Counted from the first letter of the stretch, positions 1 through 8,952 are shown. The stretch: DNA of 33,391 nucleotides from CAYVQF01 sp964454015 (GCA_964454015.1 CAYVQF010000059.1:1-33391); one strand, 5' to 3'. Translations and numbers: made by a program. The notes: generated by a model not told the origin, from the letters alone.

Positions 1-35
1 TGGAAACCGAGGACGCCTTGTGACATGCTGTCTTC

Positions 36-114
36 ACCCCGTTGGTGATGGCTGTTGTCTTGCAACGCAACCATAACCTCTTGGAAACCCAAGAACAACG
101 GGGTTTTTTATTTT
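36..114 (+). terminator. Terminator-like structured RNA element
   Basis: A perfect 9-bp inverted repeat, accccgttg (36-44) and caacggggt (96-104), is followed directly by a T-rich tract (ttttttatttt). The 51-nt interval contains two further short hairpins: gttg/caac (54-57 with 63-66) and cttgg/ccaag (80-84 with 89-93). A long stem closing smaller hairpins and ending in a U-tract is the layout of a Rho-independent terminator attached to a structured RNA such as a small RNA or attenuator. The upstream gene lies outside the window, so it could simply be that gene's terminator. No known RNA family was recognised. Confidence 0.45.
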
Positions 115-299
115 CTTGACCGTGGATCAGGGGGGGCTCCGCGACCGCGGGCGCGGCAGCAGGAGACACAACGGGAGTGAGGATCCTTTTCACCTCCAAC
201 TCTGTAGCCTTCCTAGCTCCCTTCGTCGTAACCTAGGCGGCACGACGCCACCAGCGTTGGCAGCGCCGACCTGAAGCCAACATCACCAGGACGAGTCCC
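115..299. other. Leader region before the BLUF gene
   Basis: About 185 bases separate the T-tract from the BLUF start. They hold G-runs and C-rich segments but no coding frame that looks real. No clear -35/-10 pair was found, although a promoter for the BLUF-kinase pair is expected here. Confidence 0.4.
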
Positions 300-725
300 G
301 TGTTACGACGCCTCAAATACACCAGCCTCTTTGCCAAAGACCTGAGCGCCCAGCAAATCGACGGCATCGTGCAAGTGGCCGCCCAGAGCAACGCCAGAAT
401 AGGTGTCAGCGGGGTCCTCCTCGCCACAGGGCGGGTCTTCTTTCAAATCATCGAAGGCCCACCACCGGCCATCGAAACCCTCTTCGCGCGCATTCGCCGC
501 GATCCCCGTCATCACTCGGTGGTCGTCTTGCGCGACGAGTCAGAGGTTGCCTCACGCCTCTTCCCCAACTGGTCCATGCGCAAGATTGACCTCTCGGGCA
601 GCGCCGGCGTGCGCCTGCGCCCCGTCATCGAAATCCTCGAGAGTATCCAAGAACTGCAACGCACCAGCGAGCGCCTGAGCCGCGCCCTCGAGCTGAGCAT
701 CTGGCGCGAGCTCGCCGTGGAGTGA
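300..725 (+). CDS. BLUF-domain blue-light sensor protein
   Basis: This is a short (141 aa) single-domain photoreceptor of the BLUF family, which binds FAD non-covalently and senses blue light. Residues aligning with the flavin-binding set of AppA are present with nearly the same spacing: Tyr7, Asn31, Gln49 (in FFQIIEG), and Trp91 and Met93 (in NWSM). The DPRHHSV segment (68-74) is also typical of BLUF. The domain covers residues 1 to about 100, followed by a short helical tail and no output domain, so signalling should go through a partner protein. The start is GTG at 300; the fold begins immediately with LRRLKYTS, leaving no room for a later start. The stop lies 3 bp before the kinase start, implying co-transcription and possibly coupled translation. 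The domain call is firm; the partner is inferred from position. Confidence 0.9.
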   Translation: MLRRLKYTSLFAKDLSAQQIDGIVQVAAQSNARIGVSGVLLATGRVFFQIIEGPPPAIETLFARIRRDPRHHSVVVLRDESEVASRLFPNWSMRKIDLSGSAGVRLRPVIEILESIQELQRTSERLSRALELSIWRELAVE

Positions 726-728
726 TCT

Positions 729-2114
729 TTGTCGACCAAAGCAACCTCGCCAGGCACACCAGACAGCGCTGATCCGCGCCGCGGCCAGCTCATCGAGGAC
801 CGCTATCTCCTCGAAGCCCCCCTGGGCGATGGCGGCATGGGCGTGGTCTACCAAGCCGTCCACGTCGCCCTGCAAAAACGCGTCGCCGTCAAAATCCTCC
901 GCACCCACCCCTCCGGTCAGGAGCAGGCCGCCCAGCGCTTCGAGCGCGAGGCCCAGGCCACCGCCCGCATCGATCATCCCAATGTCTGTGCGACCACGGA
1001 CTTTGGGCGCACGGCGTCAGGCGAACTCTACCTGGTCATGGAGTGGCTCCAAGGCCGCACGCTCTCAGACTGTATCGATGAAGGCCCGATGCCTGTCGCC
1101 CGCAGCCTCCAGATCGCCGCCCAGATCTGTGCCGCCCTCGACAAGGCGCATCAGCTCGGGATCGTCCACCGCGACATCAAACCCGACAACATCATGCTCG
1201 TCGCGCGAGACGGCGAACTAGACTTCGTCAAGGTCCTGGACTTTGGCATCGCCAGGATGGTCGGGGAACAGGGCGGAAAAATCACCCAGGAAGGCACCGT
1301 CTTTGGTACCCCGCAATACCTCTCGCCCGAGCAAGCCATGGGGGGCGTCGCCGACGCTCGGGCCGATCTCTACGCCCTGGGCTTGGTACTCTTCGAAATG
1401 CTCACCGGACGCCCCGTCTTCGAAAGCGATTACCCCGCAACCCTCGCCCGCATGCATGTCCTGCGGCAGCCGCCCCTCTTGCGGACCCACTGCCCTGAGG
1501 CCCCCCTCGCCGTCGAGCGCCTCATCGCCCGCTTGTTGCAAAAATCGCCCACGCGCCGCTTTGGTTCAGCTAAAGAGGTGGCCGACGAAATCGCCCGAAT
1601 CCTGCACCCCGACGACGAAGCCAACCCCCGCAGCCACGCCCCCATCCTCACCCCGCCCCCCGGCGCTGACGGCCTCGAAGGCGCCCGCGATCTGGCCCAA
1701 GTCGAGCCCGAGCTCCTCGCCCTCATCCCGAGCGACGTCGCCGCGCGCTGGTCGGCCATCCCCGTCGCCTGGGAGGGTGAGCGCCTGGTCGTCGCCCACG
1801 ACGGCAGCCAAAACGAAGAGGTGCGTCAGGCGCTCTCCTTCCTCACGGGCTATGAGATCGAGCTGTGGCAGACCGATCCCCTCACCCTCCAGGCCCTCAT
1901 CGAGCAACGCAACGACCTCGGCTCTGGGGTGTGGTCACTGAGCCAAAGCCAAAAAGACTCCGGGCTTGCGCCGCCGCCTGCAGCGATGGCAACGCCAGCG
2001 CCCACCGCGCCCGCCACGCCCGCGCGCTCCGCCCAGCCCTTCCCCTGGCGCTTGCTCATCGCCGCCATCTTCGTCTTCGCCTTGGCGGCCCTGCTGGCCA
2101 TGGCCTCGTGCTAG
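729..2114 (+). CDS. Membrane-anchored Ser/Thr protein kinase with GspE-N/MshEN-like tail domain
   Basis: This 461-aa Hanks-type kinase has every catalytic element: glycine loop GDGGMG (33-38), Lys55 in VAVKIL, HRDIKPDN (147-154), DFG (171-173) and a SPE motif (199-201) in place of APE. The kinase domain spans about 26-292. After a Pro-rich linker, residues 325-395 resemble the N-terminal domain of type II secretion/MSHA ATPases (T2SSE_N/MshEN): a LIPSDVA start, IPVAWEG, LVVAHDGSQN, then an ALSFLTGYEIEL strand-helix unit. A Pro/Ala linker and one C-terminal hydrophobic helix (about 440-458) follow, so the protein is probably tail-anchored with its kinase in the cytoplasm. The start is TTG at 729, only 3 bp after the BLUF stop. 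Known MshEN domains can bind cyclic di-GMP; whether this half-length copy does is unknown. Light control via the BLUF protein is inference. Confidence 0.88.
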   Translation: MSTKATSPGTPDSADPRRGQLIEDRYLLEAPLGDGGMGVVYQAVHVALQKRVAVKILRTHPSGQEQAAQRFEREAQATARIDHPNVCATTDFGRTASGELYLVMEWLQGRTLSDCIDEGPMPVARSLQIAAQICAALDKAHQLGIVHRDIKPDNIMLVARDGELDFVKVLDFGIARMVGEQGGKITQEGTVFGTPQYLSPEQAMGGVADARADLYALGLVLFEMLTGRPVFESDYPATLARMHVLRQPPLLRTHCPEAPLAVERLIARLLQKSPTRRFGSAKEVADEIARILHPDDEANPRSHAPILTPPPGADGLEGARDLAQVEPELLALIPSDVAARWSAIPVAWEGERLVVAHDGSQNEEVRQALSFLTGYEIELWQTDPLTLQALIEQRNDLGSGVWSLSQSQKDSGLAPPPAAMATPAPTAPATPARSAQPFPWRLLIAAIFVFALAALLAMASC

Positions 2115-2145
2115 GACACAAAACCCAATCATAACCTAAGGGCCG

Positions 2146-2183
2146 CTCCCTGCGTCGGCCCCTCCCTGCGTCGGCCCCTCCCT
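2146..2183. repeat. 16-bp tandem repeat, about 2.4 copies
   Basis: The unit ctccctgcgtcggccc occurs at 2146-2161 and 2162-2177, followed by a partial ctccct at 2178-2183. It lies in the 88-bp gap between the kinase and the DMT permease. It looks like slippage expansion and has no obvious function. Confidence 0.85.
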
Positions 2184-2202
2184 CTGAAAGCAACCTGCAA
2201 AC

Positions 2203-3108
2203 ATGTCCACCATCGCCATCGTCCTCGTGATCCTGTCCGCCTTCATCCACGCCGGATGGAACCTCCTCAGCAAAAGTCGACACCCAACAGCCTCATTCTT
2301 TTTGCTCGCGAGCCTGGCGGGCACCTTGGTGCTCTCTCCCTTCATCATCATCTACGGCCGTACCATCATCCCAGACATGACCTTGACAGTCTGGGCCTTG
2401 CTCATCGCCTCTGGCTTCTTCTTGGCCTTGTACTATGTCGCCCTCTCCGGCGCCTACAGAGCCGGCGACATGTCCATCGCCTATCCCCTCGCCCGAGCGA
2501 CTCCCGTCATCCTCGTGGCAGTGCTCACCCTGATGCTCGGCCGCGGCGACCAGCTCAGCCCTCTGTGCCTCGCGGGGATCGTCCTGGTCGTGGCGGGGTG
2601 TTTCCTCATTCCCCTCGCGCGACTGCGCGATCTGCGCCTCAGGAACTATCTCACCCCAATCTGTGGCCTCGCCTTGCTCGCCGCCGTCGGCACCGCGGGT
2701 TACTCGATCGTGGACGACGAAGCCTTGCGCCTACTCAGAGCCCAGTCGACCCTGGGCATTACCCAGACGACCCTGGTATACGCTGGCCTGGACGCCTTGT
2801 CGGCCGCCATCTGGCTCTTTCTCTTCGTCATCCTGCGTCCACGTGGCCGCGCGAGCCTGCGCCAACTGCTCCAGACCGGAAAGCGTTACCCCATGCTCGC
2901 GGGTTGCGCCATCTATATCGGCTATTCCCTGGTCCTCATCGCCCTGGCCTTTGCCGACAACGTGAGCTACGTGGTCGCTTTCCGTCAGCTCAGTATTCCC
3001 CTCGGAGCCATTCTCGGCGTCCTGATCTTGAAGGAGCTCCCCCACAGACCCAAGACCTTCGGCGTGATCGTCATGTTCGTTGGCCTGTTCTTGGTGGCGA
3101 TTGGCTAG
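2203..3108 (+). CDS. DMT-superfamily (EamA-type) permease
   Basis: This 301-aa integral membrane protein has about ten predicted membrane helices arranged as two similar halves (about 1-140 and 150-301), the usual size and layout of EamA drug/metabolite transporters. The N-terminus has the family-like FIHAGWNLLSK segment. The end of the first half carries AYPLARATPVI, and the second half repeats it as YVVAFRQLSIPLGAILG near the C-terminus. EamA proteins export or import small metabolites; the substrate cannot be read from sequence. The ATG start has only a weak ribosome-binding site. The gene runs in the same direction as the BLUF-kinase pair after an 88-bp gap and converges on the SLC13 carrier with 29 bp between stop codons. 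Confidence 0.85.
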   Translation: MSTIAIVLVILSAFIHAGWNLLSKSRHPTASFFLLASLAGTLVLSPFIIIYGRTIIPDMTLTVWALLIASGFFLALYYVALSGAYRAGDMSIAYPLARATPVILVAVLTLMLGRGDQLSPLCLAGIVLVVAGCFLIPLARLRDLRLRNYLTPICGLALLAAVGTAGYSIVDDEALRLLRAQSTLGITQTTLVYAGLDALSAAIWLFLFVILRPRGRASLRQLLQTGKRYPMLAGCAIYIGYSLVLIALAFADNVSYVVAFRQLSIPLGAILGVLILKELPHRPKTFGVIVMFVGLFLVAIG

Positions 3109-3137
3109 TCTCGAGCCCGCTCCTCAAGCCTAAGGCC

Positions 3138-4925
3138 TCAATAAAAAAGCCCAAAGGTGGCCACGGCCACGATGAGGAATACCACCGTCATCCCGCCGCC
3201 CGCCCTGAAGTAGTCGCGGTTGCCGTAGCCCCCTGCCGACATCAAGAGGGCGTTGACCTGATGGGTCGGCAAAATGAACGAGTTCCCCGCGCAGATGGCC
3301 GCCAGCAGGGTCAAGGCGCGCGGATCCACGTCGCCAATCTGGGCCATGCTGATCACCAATGGCGCCAAGACCACGATGGCGCCGACGTTGGTCATGAAGA
3401 GCGAGAACAGCGTGGCGAGAACCGCCACGGTGATCACCAACCAGATGGGATCTCGCCCCAAGACCAAGCCCATGACCTGCTCGGCCAGAAAATGGGCCGC
3501 CCCCGACTTCTGCATCGCAATACCCAAGGGGATTAGGCCAGCCAAGAGGAAGACCACCTTCCACTCGATGGCTTTGTAGGCCTCTTGGATATCCATGACT
3601 CGACCCAAGACCATGACCAGGGCTCCCGTCAGAAAGGCCATGGCGATGGGAAAACCAAACAACGCCAAAACAATGGACAATACGAACGCCCCCAAGGCGA
3701 GGAACGTCTTGGAGCTGTCCTTACGCGCATGCTCGAAGCTCGTGGCGACGATGAAGTCGGCGCTCTCCTTGAGGTCCGCGATCCGATCCCATAAGCCGTG
3801 CACCACCAAGGTGTCGCCCGCATGGATCGTCTGATCCGAGAAATCGCCGCGCATCGCTTCGCCTTTGCTCCACAACATCAACGGCTCCACCGCATGCCGC
3901 TTGCGCACGGCGTAGGCGCGGATGCTCTGGCCCACCAGCTCCGAACGCGGCGGAACGACGACCTCCGCAAAGCCCGAGTGCTCCGGATCGGCCAAGGCAG
4001 CCAATTCGCCCTCGAGCGGCACCGAGTCTAGGGCGAAATCGGCGATGAAGCGGGAGAGATCTTCTTCCTTGCCCAGCAGCGCCAAGACCTGCCCCGCAGC
4101 GAAGCGTGTCCCGCGCCAGGGCGCATAGTGGACCTCACGCCCCTGCTGAACCCCCAACAAGTTCAAGCCATAGGTGCACCACAGGCCCACGTCTTCTGGG
4201 CGTTTTCCGCTCAGCGGGCTCCCTTCGCCGACCCGGCAGTGACGCCGCCCCTCGGGCAGCCCCAGCGCCTTGATCAGGCGGCCTTGCTCACCTACCTCTT
4301 GCCCAGCGCTCCCTGATTGGGGGAGAAAGAACTTCCCGAAGAACACAAAAAACACAATGCCCGCCACCAACAACAGCGCCCCCACGGGCATCACGGCGAA
4401 CAACCCGAAAGGCTCCAAATCGGCCGCACGCAGCAGGTCATTGGTGAGGATCAGGTGACCTGAGCCCACCATGCTCAAGGTGCCTCCTAAAATGGCGGCA
4501 AAGCCAATGGGCATGATCAGGGACGAAGCGGGAATCTTGCCGCGCCGCGCGATATTCAGGACCCCGGGCAAGAACAGCGCCGCCGCACCGATATTCTGCA
4601 CGAAACCCGACAACGCGCCCACGGACAGCGACATCAGACCGATGATTTTCGGCTTGCTCGTCCCGACTTTGGCAAGGACCAGGCGCGAAAAGCGATCCAT
4701 CACCCCCGTCTTGGCCACCCCATGACCCATGATCATCACGGCGATCATGGCGATCACCGCTGTGCTCGAGAAGCCCGAGAGCATCTCCCGGGAATCCAGG
4801 ATGCCCATCCACCCCAAGGCCAGCATACACAGCAGGGCCACCACATCGATGCGGATCACATCGACGACCAACATCACCACAGTCGCAACCAATATGACCA
4901 AAACGATGATGATTTCAGCGCTCAC
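3138..4925 (-). CDS. SLC13-family anion permease with two TrkA-C (RCK_C) domains
   Basis: This is a 595-aa inner-membrane carrier of the divalent anion:sodium symporter (SLC13/ArsB-NhaD-like) class. Its hydrophobic N-terminal half carries an FVQNIGAAALFLP motif and the C-terminal half the matching FMTNVGAIVVLAP motif, the paired re-entrant sites of this family. Between them lies a soluble segment (about residues 190-375) with two TrkA-C-like units, the second reading VPPRSELVGQSIRAY through AGDTLVVHG. Such units are regulatory nucleotide-binding modules in related carriers. The chosen start is GTG at 4925, because GGGGAGG lies 8 nt upstream of it. An in-frame GTG at 4955 would add ten residues that include this Shine-Dalgarno sequence. 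Sulfate, dicarboxylate or another anion could be the substrate. Confidence 0.88.
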   Translation of the reverse strand: MSAEIIIVLVILVATVVMLVVDVIRIDVVALLCMLALGWMGILDSREMLSGFSSTAVIAMIAVMIMGHGVAKTGVMDRFSRLVLAKVGTSKPKIIGLMSLSVGALSGFVQNIGAAALFLPGVLNIARRGKIPASSLIMPIGFAAILGGTLSMVGSGHLILTNDLLRAADLEPFGLFAVMPVGALLLVAGIVFFVFFGKFFLPQSGSAGQEVGEQGRLIKALGLPEGRRHCRVGEGSPLSGKRPEDVGLWCTYGLNLLGVQQGREVHYAPWRGTRFAAGQVLALLGKEEDLSRFIADFALDSVPLEGELAALADPEHSGFAEVVVPPRSELVGQSIRAYAVRKRHAVEPLMLWSKGEAMRGDFSDQTIHAGDTLVVHGLWDRIADLKESADFIVATSFEHARKDSSKTFLALGAFVLSIVLALFGFPIAMAFLTGALVMVLGRVMDIQEAYKAIEWKVVFLLAGLIPLGIAMQKSGAAHFLAEQVMGLVLGRDPIWLVITVAVLATLFSLFMTNVGAIVVLAPLVISMAQIGDVDPRALTLLAAICAGNSFILPTHQVNALLMSAGGYGNRDYFRAGGGMTVVFLIVAVATFGLFY

Positions 4926-5301
4926 CAGATGCACCTCCCCAAAGGCCTCCGGCACCCAAACGACGTCGAAAGCAAAGCTGTCCGTGACGTAACCACAATG
5001 CTCCGTCGCTTCAAGGCCTCTCGCCGCAAAAAGTCGGGATCCACCTCCCCAGTCCAGCGCTCTCTACCATGGCCGAGGTCGCGGGCGCCTAGCAAGCCCG
5101 TGGAGCCCCTAAAAACCCCAAGGCCAACCTCTCGAGGTCGGACGGGCAAGCCCCAAAAGCTGCCCAAGCACAAGGCGCCCGAATAGCGCAAGCCCGACCT
5201 TTGGCCTGACCAGCGCGGCAGAAGTGATTTCGCCATTTCCAAGATCGTTTTATCCTCGAGGTCGTTGCATGGGTCGACCTCGGACCCTGGAAGGATGCGC
5301 C
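4926..5301. other. Intergenic region between divergent genes
   Basis: About 375 bases lie between the SLC13 start and the exported-protein start. Open frames here lack family resemblance and ribosome-binding sites. An AT-richer stretch near 5228-5253 (atttcgcc through gttttatcc) could hold a promoter for the downstream gene, but no convincing -35/-10 pair was found. Confidence 0.4.
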
Positions 5302-5859
5302 ATGATGACCAACACCCAAGCCAACGCCTCAACAGCCACTGCCATCTGTCTCGCCTTTTGCTTCTGTTGGCCGAGCAACACCTTCGCAGAAGACAGCCAG
5401 ACCGTCGCCATCCCAGAGTGGGACCTCCAACTCGAGCTGCCGGCGCAGGCGAGCTGCTACCACGACCCGGTCAACGACCTCTTCAACGTGACCCTGGGGA
5501 TACGCAACGGCGCCACCTTTCGCCTCGCCCCGCGACAGCCGGAGATCACCGCCGAAGCCATCGCCCAAGCCTTCGACCTGCTCCCAGGCTACCCCTCTGT
5601 TCGCGTCGCCGAGGAACACCTCGATCCCAACGGGCTCAGCTACCGACTCGTGAGTTTCGAGGTCAAAATTGGTTTTAGGAAGGGCGACCGACAGGTCAAC
5701 CGCATCACCACGGTCAGCCGCGTCTTTGCCCGCCTCCCCCTGGACGATGAGCGCGAGGTCCACGCCACCTTCGCCATCGAACACATCTGTCTCGACGCCG
5801 GGAGCTGCTCGGCCTTCGTCCAGGCCTTGGCCATCATGCGCTCCCTCCGCGTCACCTAG
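5302..5859 (+). CDS. Small exported protein of unknown function
   Basis: This 185-aa protein has an N-terminal signal-peptide-like segment (residues 1 to about 29, hydrophobic core ATAICLAFCFC, ending NTFA before EDSQ). The mature part is a single small mixed alpha/beta domain with three cysteines in ASCYHDP and HICLDAGSC that could form disulfides in the periplasm. No family was recognised. The start is the first of two adjacent ATGs, chosen because ggaagga lies 6 nt upstream and because the signal peptide begins there; the frame stays open to 5224 but those residues do not look like protein. It stands alone between the SLC13 gene (divergent) and the PEP carboxylase gene (323 bp downstream). 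Confidence 0.7.
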   Translation: MMTNTQANASTATAICLAFCFCWPSNTFAEDSQTVAIPEWDLQLELPAQASCYHDPVNDLFNVTLGIRNGATFRLAPRQPEITAEAIAQAFDLLPGYPSVRVAEEHLDPNGLSYRLVSFEVKIGFRKGDRQVNRITTVSRVFARLPLDDEREVHATFAIEHICLDAGSCSAFVQALAIMRSLRVT

Positions 5860-6182
5860 GGCGATCCCGCGAGGGGTGCCTCCTGCCGCGCCGACGCCTC
5901 AGCCCAACGCTCCTGGCCGAACGCGTCGCCCGGCCTTCGTCCCGGCAGCACCACCGCCCTGCCACCTGCGGCGCCAGGCCTTGCCGGCAGCCAGGCGCCG
6001 CTCTACCATGACGCGATGTTCGTCTACGTCCAAGCGGGACAGAGGCCGAAGTGGCCGCCGACGCGAACGCACCTGAACGCCACGACGGCGCCTCGCAGCC
6101 TGCGCGCACCCAAGCGACCCTATCCACCATGGACGGGTGGCCGCCGCCACCCTCTCCGGCACCTTCGACACCAGGAACACGC
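5860..6182. other. Intergenic region before PEP carboxylase
   Basis: This 323-base region is GC-rich. The reading frame of the carboxylase stays open back to 6051, but the encoded residues are low-complexity Pro/Ala/Thr-rich and do not match the enzyme, so they are treated as upstream sequence. No promoter, terminator or RNA gene could be supported. Confidence 0.4.
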
Positions 6183-8879
6183 ATGAAACGCGAAGAGATC
6201 GACTTCCCCCCACGCCATGAGCCCCTGCGCGACGACGTCCGCCTCCTCGGCGCCATGGTGGGCGATCTGATCCGCGATTTCTGTGGCGCCGCGCACTTCG
6301 AGCGCGTCGAGAGCGCACGCCTGGCCGCCATCGCCCGCCGCCAGTGCGATCGAGACGACGGCGCTGACCTGAGCGCCCTCTGTGACTTCGCCGATCCTGA
6401 AGCCGCCTTTGTCTTCGTCCAGAGCTTTGCCACCTGGTTCAGAATGGTGAACCTGGCCGAGCAGGTCCACCGCATCCGCCGCCAACGGGACTACCTCAGC
6501 CAAGACCACGCGCCCCAGCCCGAGAGCTTGAACCACGTCCTGAGCCACCTGGCCCAACGCGGCTGGACCTGGGAGCGCCTGCGCCCGCAACTCGACACCT
6601 TACGCATCGAGCCCGTCTTCACCGCCCACCCCACGGAAGCCACCCGCCGCGCCCTCCTGGAAAAAGAGCAGCGCATGGCCCGCACCTTGGTCGCCCGCAT
6701 GGACGCCTGTCTGCCGCCCTACGAGCAGGCGCGGCTGCTGGCCAAGGTGCGCATGGAGCTCTCCATCGGCTGGCAGACCGCTGAGTCCTATCACGTCCAG
6801 CCCACCGTCGCCGACGAAGCCCAAAACGTCCACTATTACCTGGCCAACGTCCTCTACGACATCGCTCCCGTCCTCCATGAGAATCTGGCGCAAGCGGCCA
6901 CCACGGCTTTCGCTACGCCCATTCACCCTCGAGAAATCCCGACCTTCCTCCGCTTCGGCTCCTGGGTCGGCGGCGACATGGACGGTAACCCCAACGTCTG
7001 TGGCCAGAGCGTGCTGGACACCCTGGAAGAGCAGCGCCACCAGATCATCGGCAACTACCGCCGCGAGCTGCACACGCTCCGGCGCGCCTTGACCCAGACC
7101 GCATGCCGCGTCCCGGTCCTACCCGCCCTCATCGCCCGCACCGAGCGCTACCGCGCCCTGTTGCCCCACGCGGCGGCCACCCTGCCCGCTCGCTACGCCG
7201 ACATGCCTTATCGCTGCTACTGTCATTTCATCGAAGCGCGCTTGGATGCCACGGCGGCAGATCAAGGTGCCGCCTACGAACGCGCCGCCGAATTCCTCGC
7301 CGATCTCGACCTGCTCCTCGCCTCACTCGCCCTGCACCACGGCGAGCAGGCCGGCGCCTTTCCCGTGGAACGCCTGCGCCGACGCGTCGACATCTTCGGC
7401 TTCCACCTGGCCACCCTAGACCTGCGCATCGACAGCCAGGATCTCCACGCCGCCCTCGCCCTCCTCCTCGACGACCCGTCGTGGCCCACGCGCGAACCTT
7501 CAGGACGCCAAAGCCTGCTCCTCACGGCGCTGGCAACCCAGGCGCCCGCCCTCGGCCAGCACCGCCATCCGGTCATCGACCTCGTCAGCGCTGCCGCCAC
7601 CGCCCAACAGCGCTTCGGCCGCGCCGCCGTGGAGAACCTCATCATCAGCATGAGCCAGCACCCCGACGATCTCCTCGGCGCCTGGCTGCTGGCCCGCAGC
7701 GCGGGCATCCCCGACGACGCCCTCAACTTGGTGCCCCTCTTCGAGACCGTCGCCGATCTCCAGCGCGCTCCCGCCGTCATGAGCGCCCTCTTGGCCGATC
7801 CCACCTGGCGCGAGCGCCTGGGGCAACGCGAGCACACCCAAATGATCATGCTGGGCTACTCCGACTCCAACAAAAACGGGGGCTTCGCCGCTTCGCGCTG
7901 GGCCCTCTACCAGGCCCAACACGCCCTCAGCCTGCTCGCCACCCAGCACAACATCAGCATCGTCTATTTCCACGGACGCGGGGGCAGCGTCGGCCGCGGT
8001 GGTGGCAAGGTCCACCGGGCCGTCGCCGCCGCGCCGGCCCAGGCACAGGGGAGCTGGCTCAGGGTCACCGAACAGGGTGAGGTCATCCACCAGCGCTACG
8101 GCCTGCGCCCCCTCGCCGTGCGCACCCTGGAACAGGTCAGTGGCGCCGTCTTGACCGCCACTGCCGCGCCACCGCCCAGCGACCCCGCCTTGCCCCAATG
8201 GCATCAGTCGATGACGACCCTCGCCGGCGCCGCCGAGGCCCAATACAAGCGCTTGCTCGACCAGCCAGGCTTTGGTGACTATTTTCGCGCCGCCACTCCC
8301 ATCGACGTCATCGAGCGCATGCGCATCGGCTCTCGCCCTGCGGCCCGGGCCGGCGCCAACGCCGCCGCCCTGAACCGCCTGCGCGCCATCCCCTGGGTTT
8401 TCGCTTGGGGCCAGAGCCGCCATGGCCTGCCGGGCTGGTTCGGTCTAGGGGCTGGCCTCACGGCCCTGATCACCGCCGAAGGCCTAGATGACGTCAGGGC
8501 CATGCGCGCCTGGCCCTTCTTTGCCACCCTCTTGAGCGACGCCGAGATGGCCATGGCCAAAGCCGACATGGACATCGCCCGGCGCTACGCCGAGCTCGCT
8601 GGTCCCCTGGGCGAGCGTTTCTTTCCTGGCATCGCCGATGCCTTCCGCCACACCCGCGACGGGCTCTGTGAGATCCTCGAACAACGCCACTTGCTCACCC
8701 GCAGCCCGGGCCTGAAGCGATCCATCTTGTTGCGCAACCCCTACATCGACCCCATGACCTACACCCAGATCCATCTCTTGCGGCGCTGGCGCGAGGGAGA
8801 TCGCGCCGATCCCGGCCTGGAGCGTGCCCTCATCGCCTCGGTCCAAGGCATCGCCAAGGGCCTGCGCAACACCGGGTGA
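6183..8879 (+). CDS. ppc: Phosphoenolpyruvate carboxylase
   Basis: This cytoplasmic enzyme (898 aa, versus 883 in E. coli) converts phosphoenolpyruvate and bicarbonate to oxaloacetate, replenishing the TCA cycle. All signature segments are present: FTAHPTEATRR with catalytic His149, GSWVGGDMDGNP, GYSDSNKNGGF, the glycine-rich FHGRGGSVGRGGG with Arg599, and AWGQSRHGLPGW. The protein ends in the family's conserved NTG C-terminus. The chosen ATG at 6183 gives an N-terminus of usual length and has agga 7 nt upstream; the frame is open to 6051 but that extension is not enzyme-like. A GapN-like dehydrogenase follows 73 bp downstream on the same strand and may be co-transcribed. Confidence 0.97.
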   Translation: MKREEIDFPPRHEPLRDDVRLLGAMVGDLIRDFCGAAHFERVESARLAAIARRQCDRDDGADLSALCDFADPEAAFVFVQSFATWFRMVNLAEQVHRIRRQRDYLSQDHAPQPESLNHVLSHLAQRGWTWERLRPQLDTLRIEPVFTAHPTEATRRALLEKEQRMARTLVARMDACLPPYEQARLLAKVRMELSIGWQTAESYHVQPTVADEAQNVHYYLANVLYDIAPVLHENLAQAATTAFATPIHPREIPTFLRFGSWVGGDMDGNPNVCGQSVLDTLEEQRHQIIGNYRRELHTLRRALTQTACRVPVLPALIARTERYRALLPHAAATLPARYADMPYRCYCHFIEARLDATAADQGAAYERAAEFLADLDLLLASLALHHGEQAGAFPVERLRRRVDIFGFHLATLDLRIDSQDLHAALALLLDDPSWPTREPSGRQSLLLTALATQAPALGQHRHPVIDLVSAAATAQQRFGRAAVENLIISMSQHPDDLLGAWLLARSAGIPDDALNLVPLFETVADLQRAPAVMSALLADPTWRERLGQREHTQMIMLGYSDSNKNGGFAASRWALYQAQHALSLLATQHNISIVYFHGRGGSVGRGGGKVHRAVAAAPAQAQGSWLRVTEQGEVIHQRYGLRPLAVRTLEQVSGAVLTATAAPPPSDPALPQWHQSMTTLAGAAEAQYKRLLDQPGFGDYFRAATPIDVIERMRIGSRPAARAGANAAALNRLRAIPWVFAWGQSRHGLPGWFGLGAGLTALITAEGLDDVRAMRAWPFFATLLSDAEMAMAKADMDIARRYAELAGPLGERFFPGIADAFRHTRDGLCEILEQRHLLTRSPGLKRSILLRNPYIDPMTYTQIHLLRRWREGDRADPGLERALIASVQGIAKGLRNTG

Positions 8880-8952
8880 GCCCTCGCTGCCCGCACCGCA
8901 GCGCCCAACCTACCGATGGCCCCAAAGTCTCTCCAACGATAAGGAAAAAACC

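Noticed and set aside
3121..3155. A-run between convergent genes as a terminator
   Set aside because: The run ataaaaaag is the reverse complement of the last codons of the SLC13 gene (CTTTTTTAT, Leu-Phe-Tyr), and no good stem precedes it on either strand.
2256..3536. Plus-strand open frame of 426 codons
   Set aside because: It overlaps the DMT permease and the SLC13 gene in other frames. It is Arg/Pro/His-rich, as expected for a frame-shifted shadow.
4926..4955. Longer start (GTG at 4955) for the SLC13 gene
   Set aside because: The extension would include the Shine-Dalgarno sequence of the GTG at 4925 and adds only ten polar residues before the first membrane helix.
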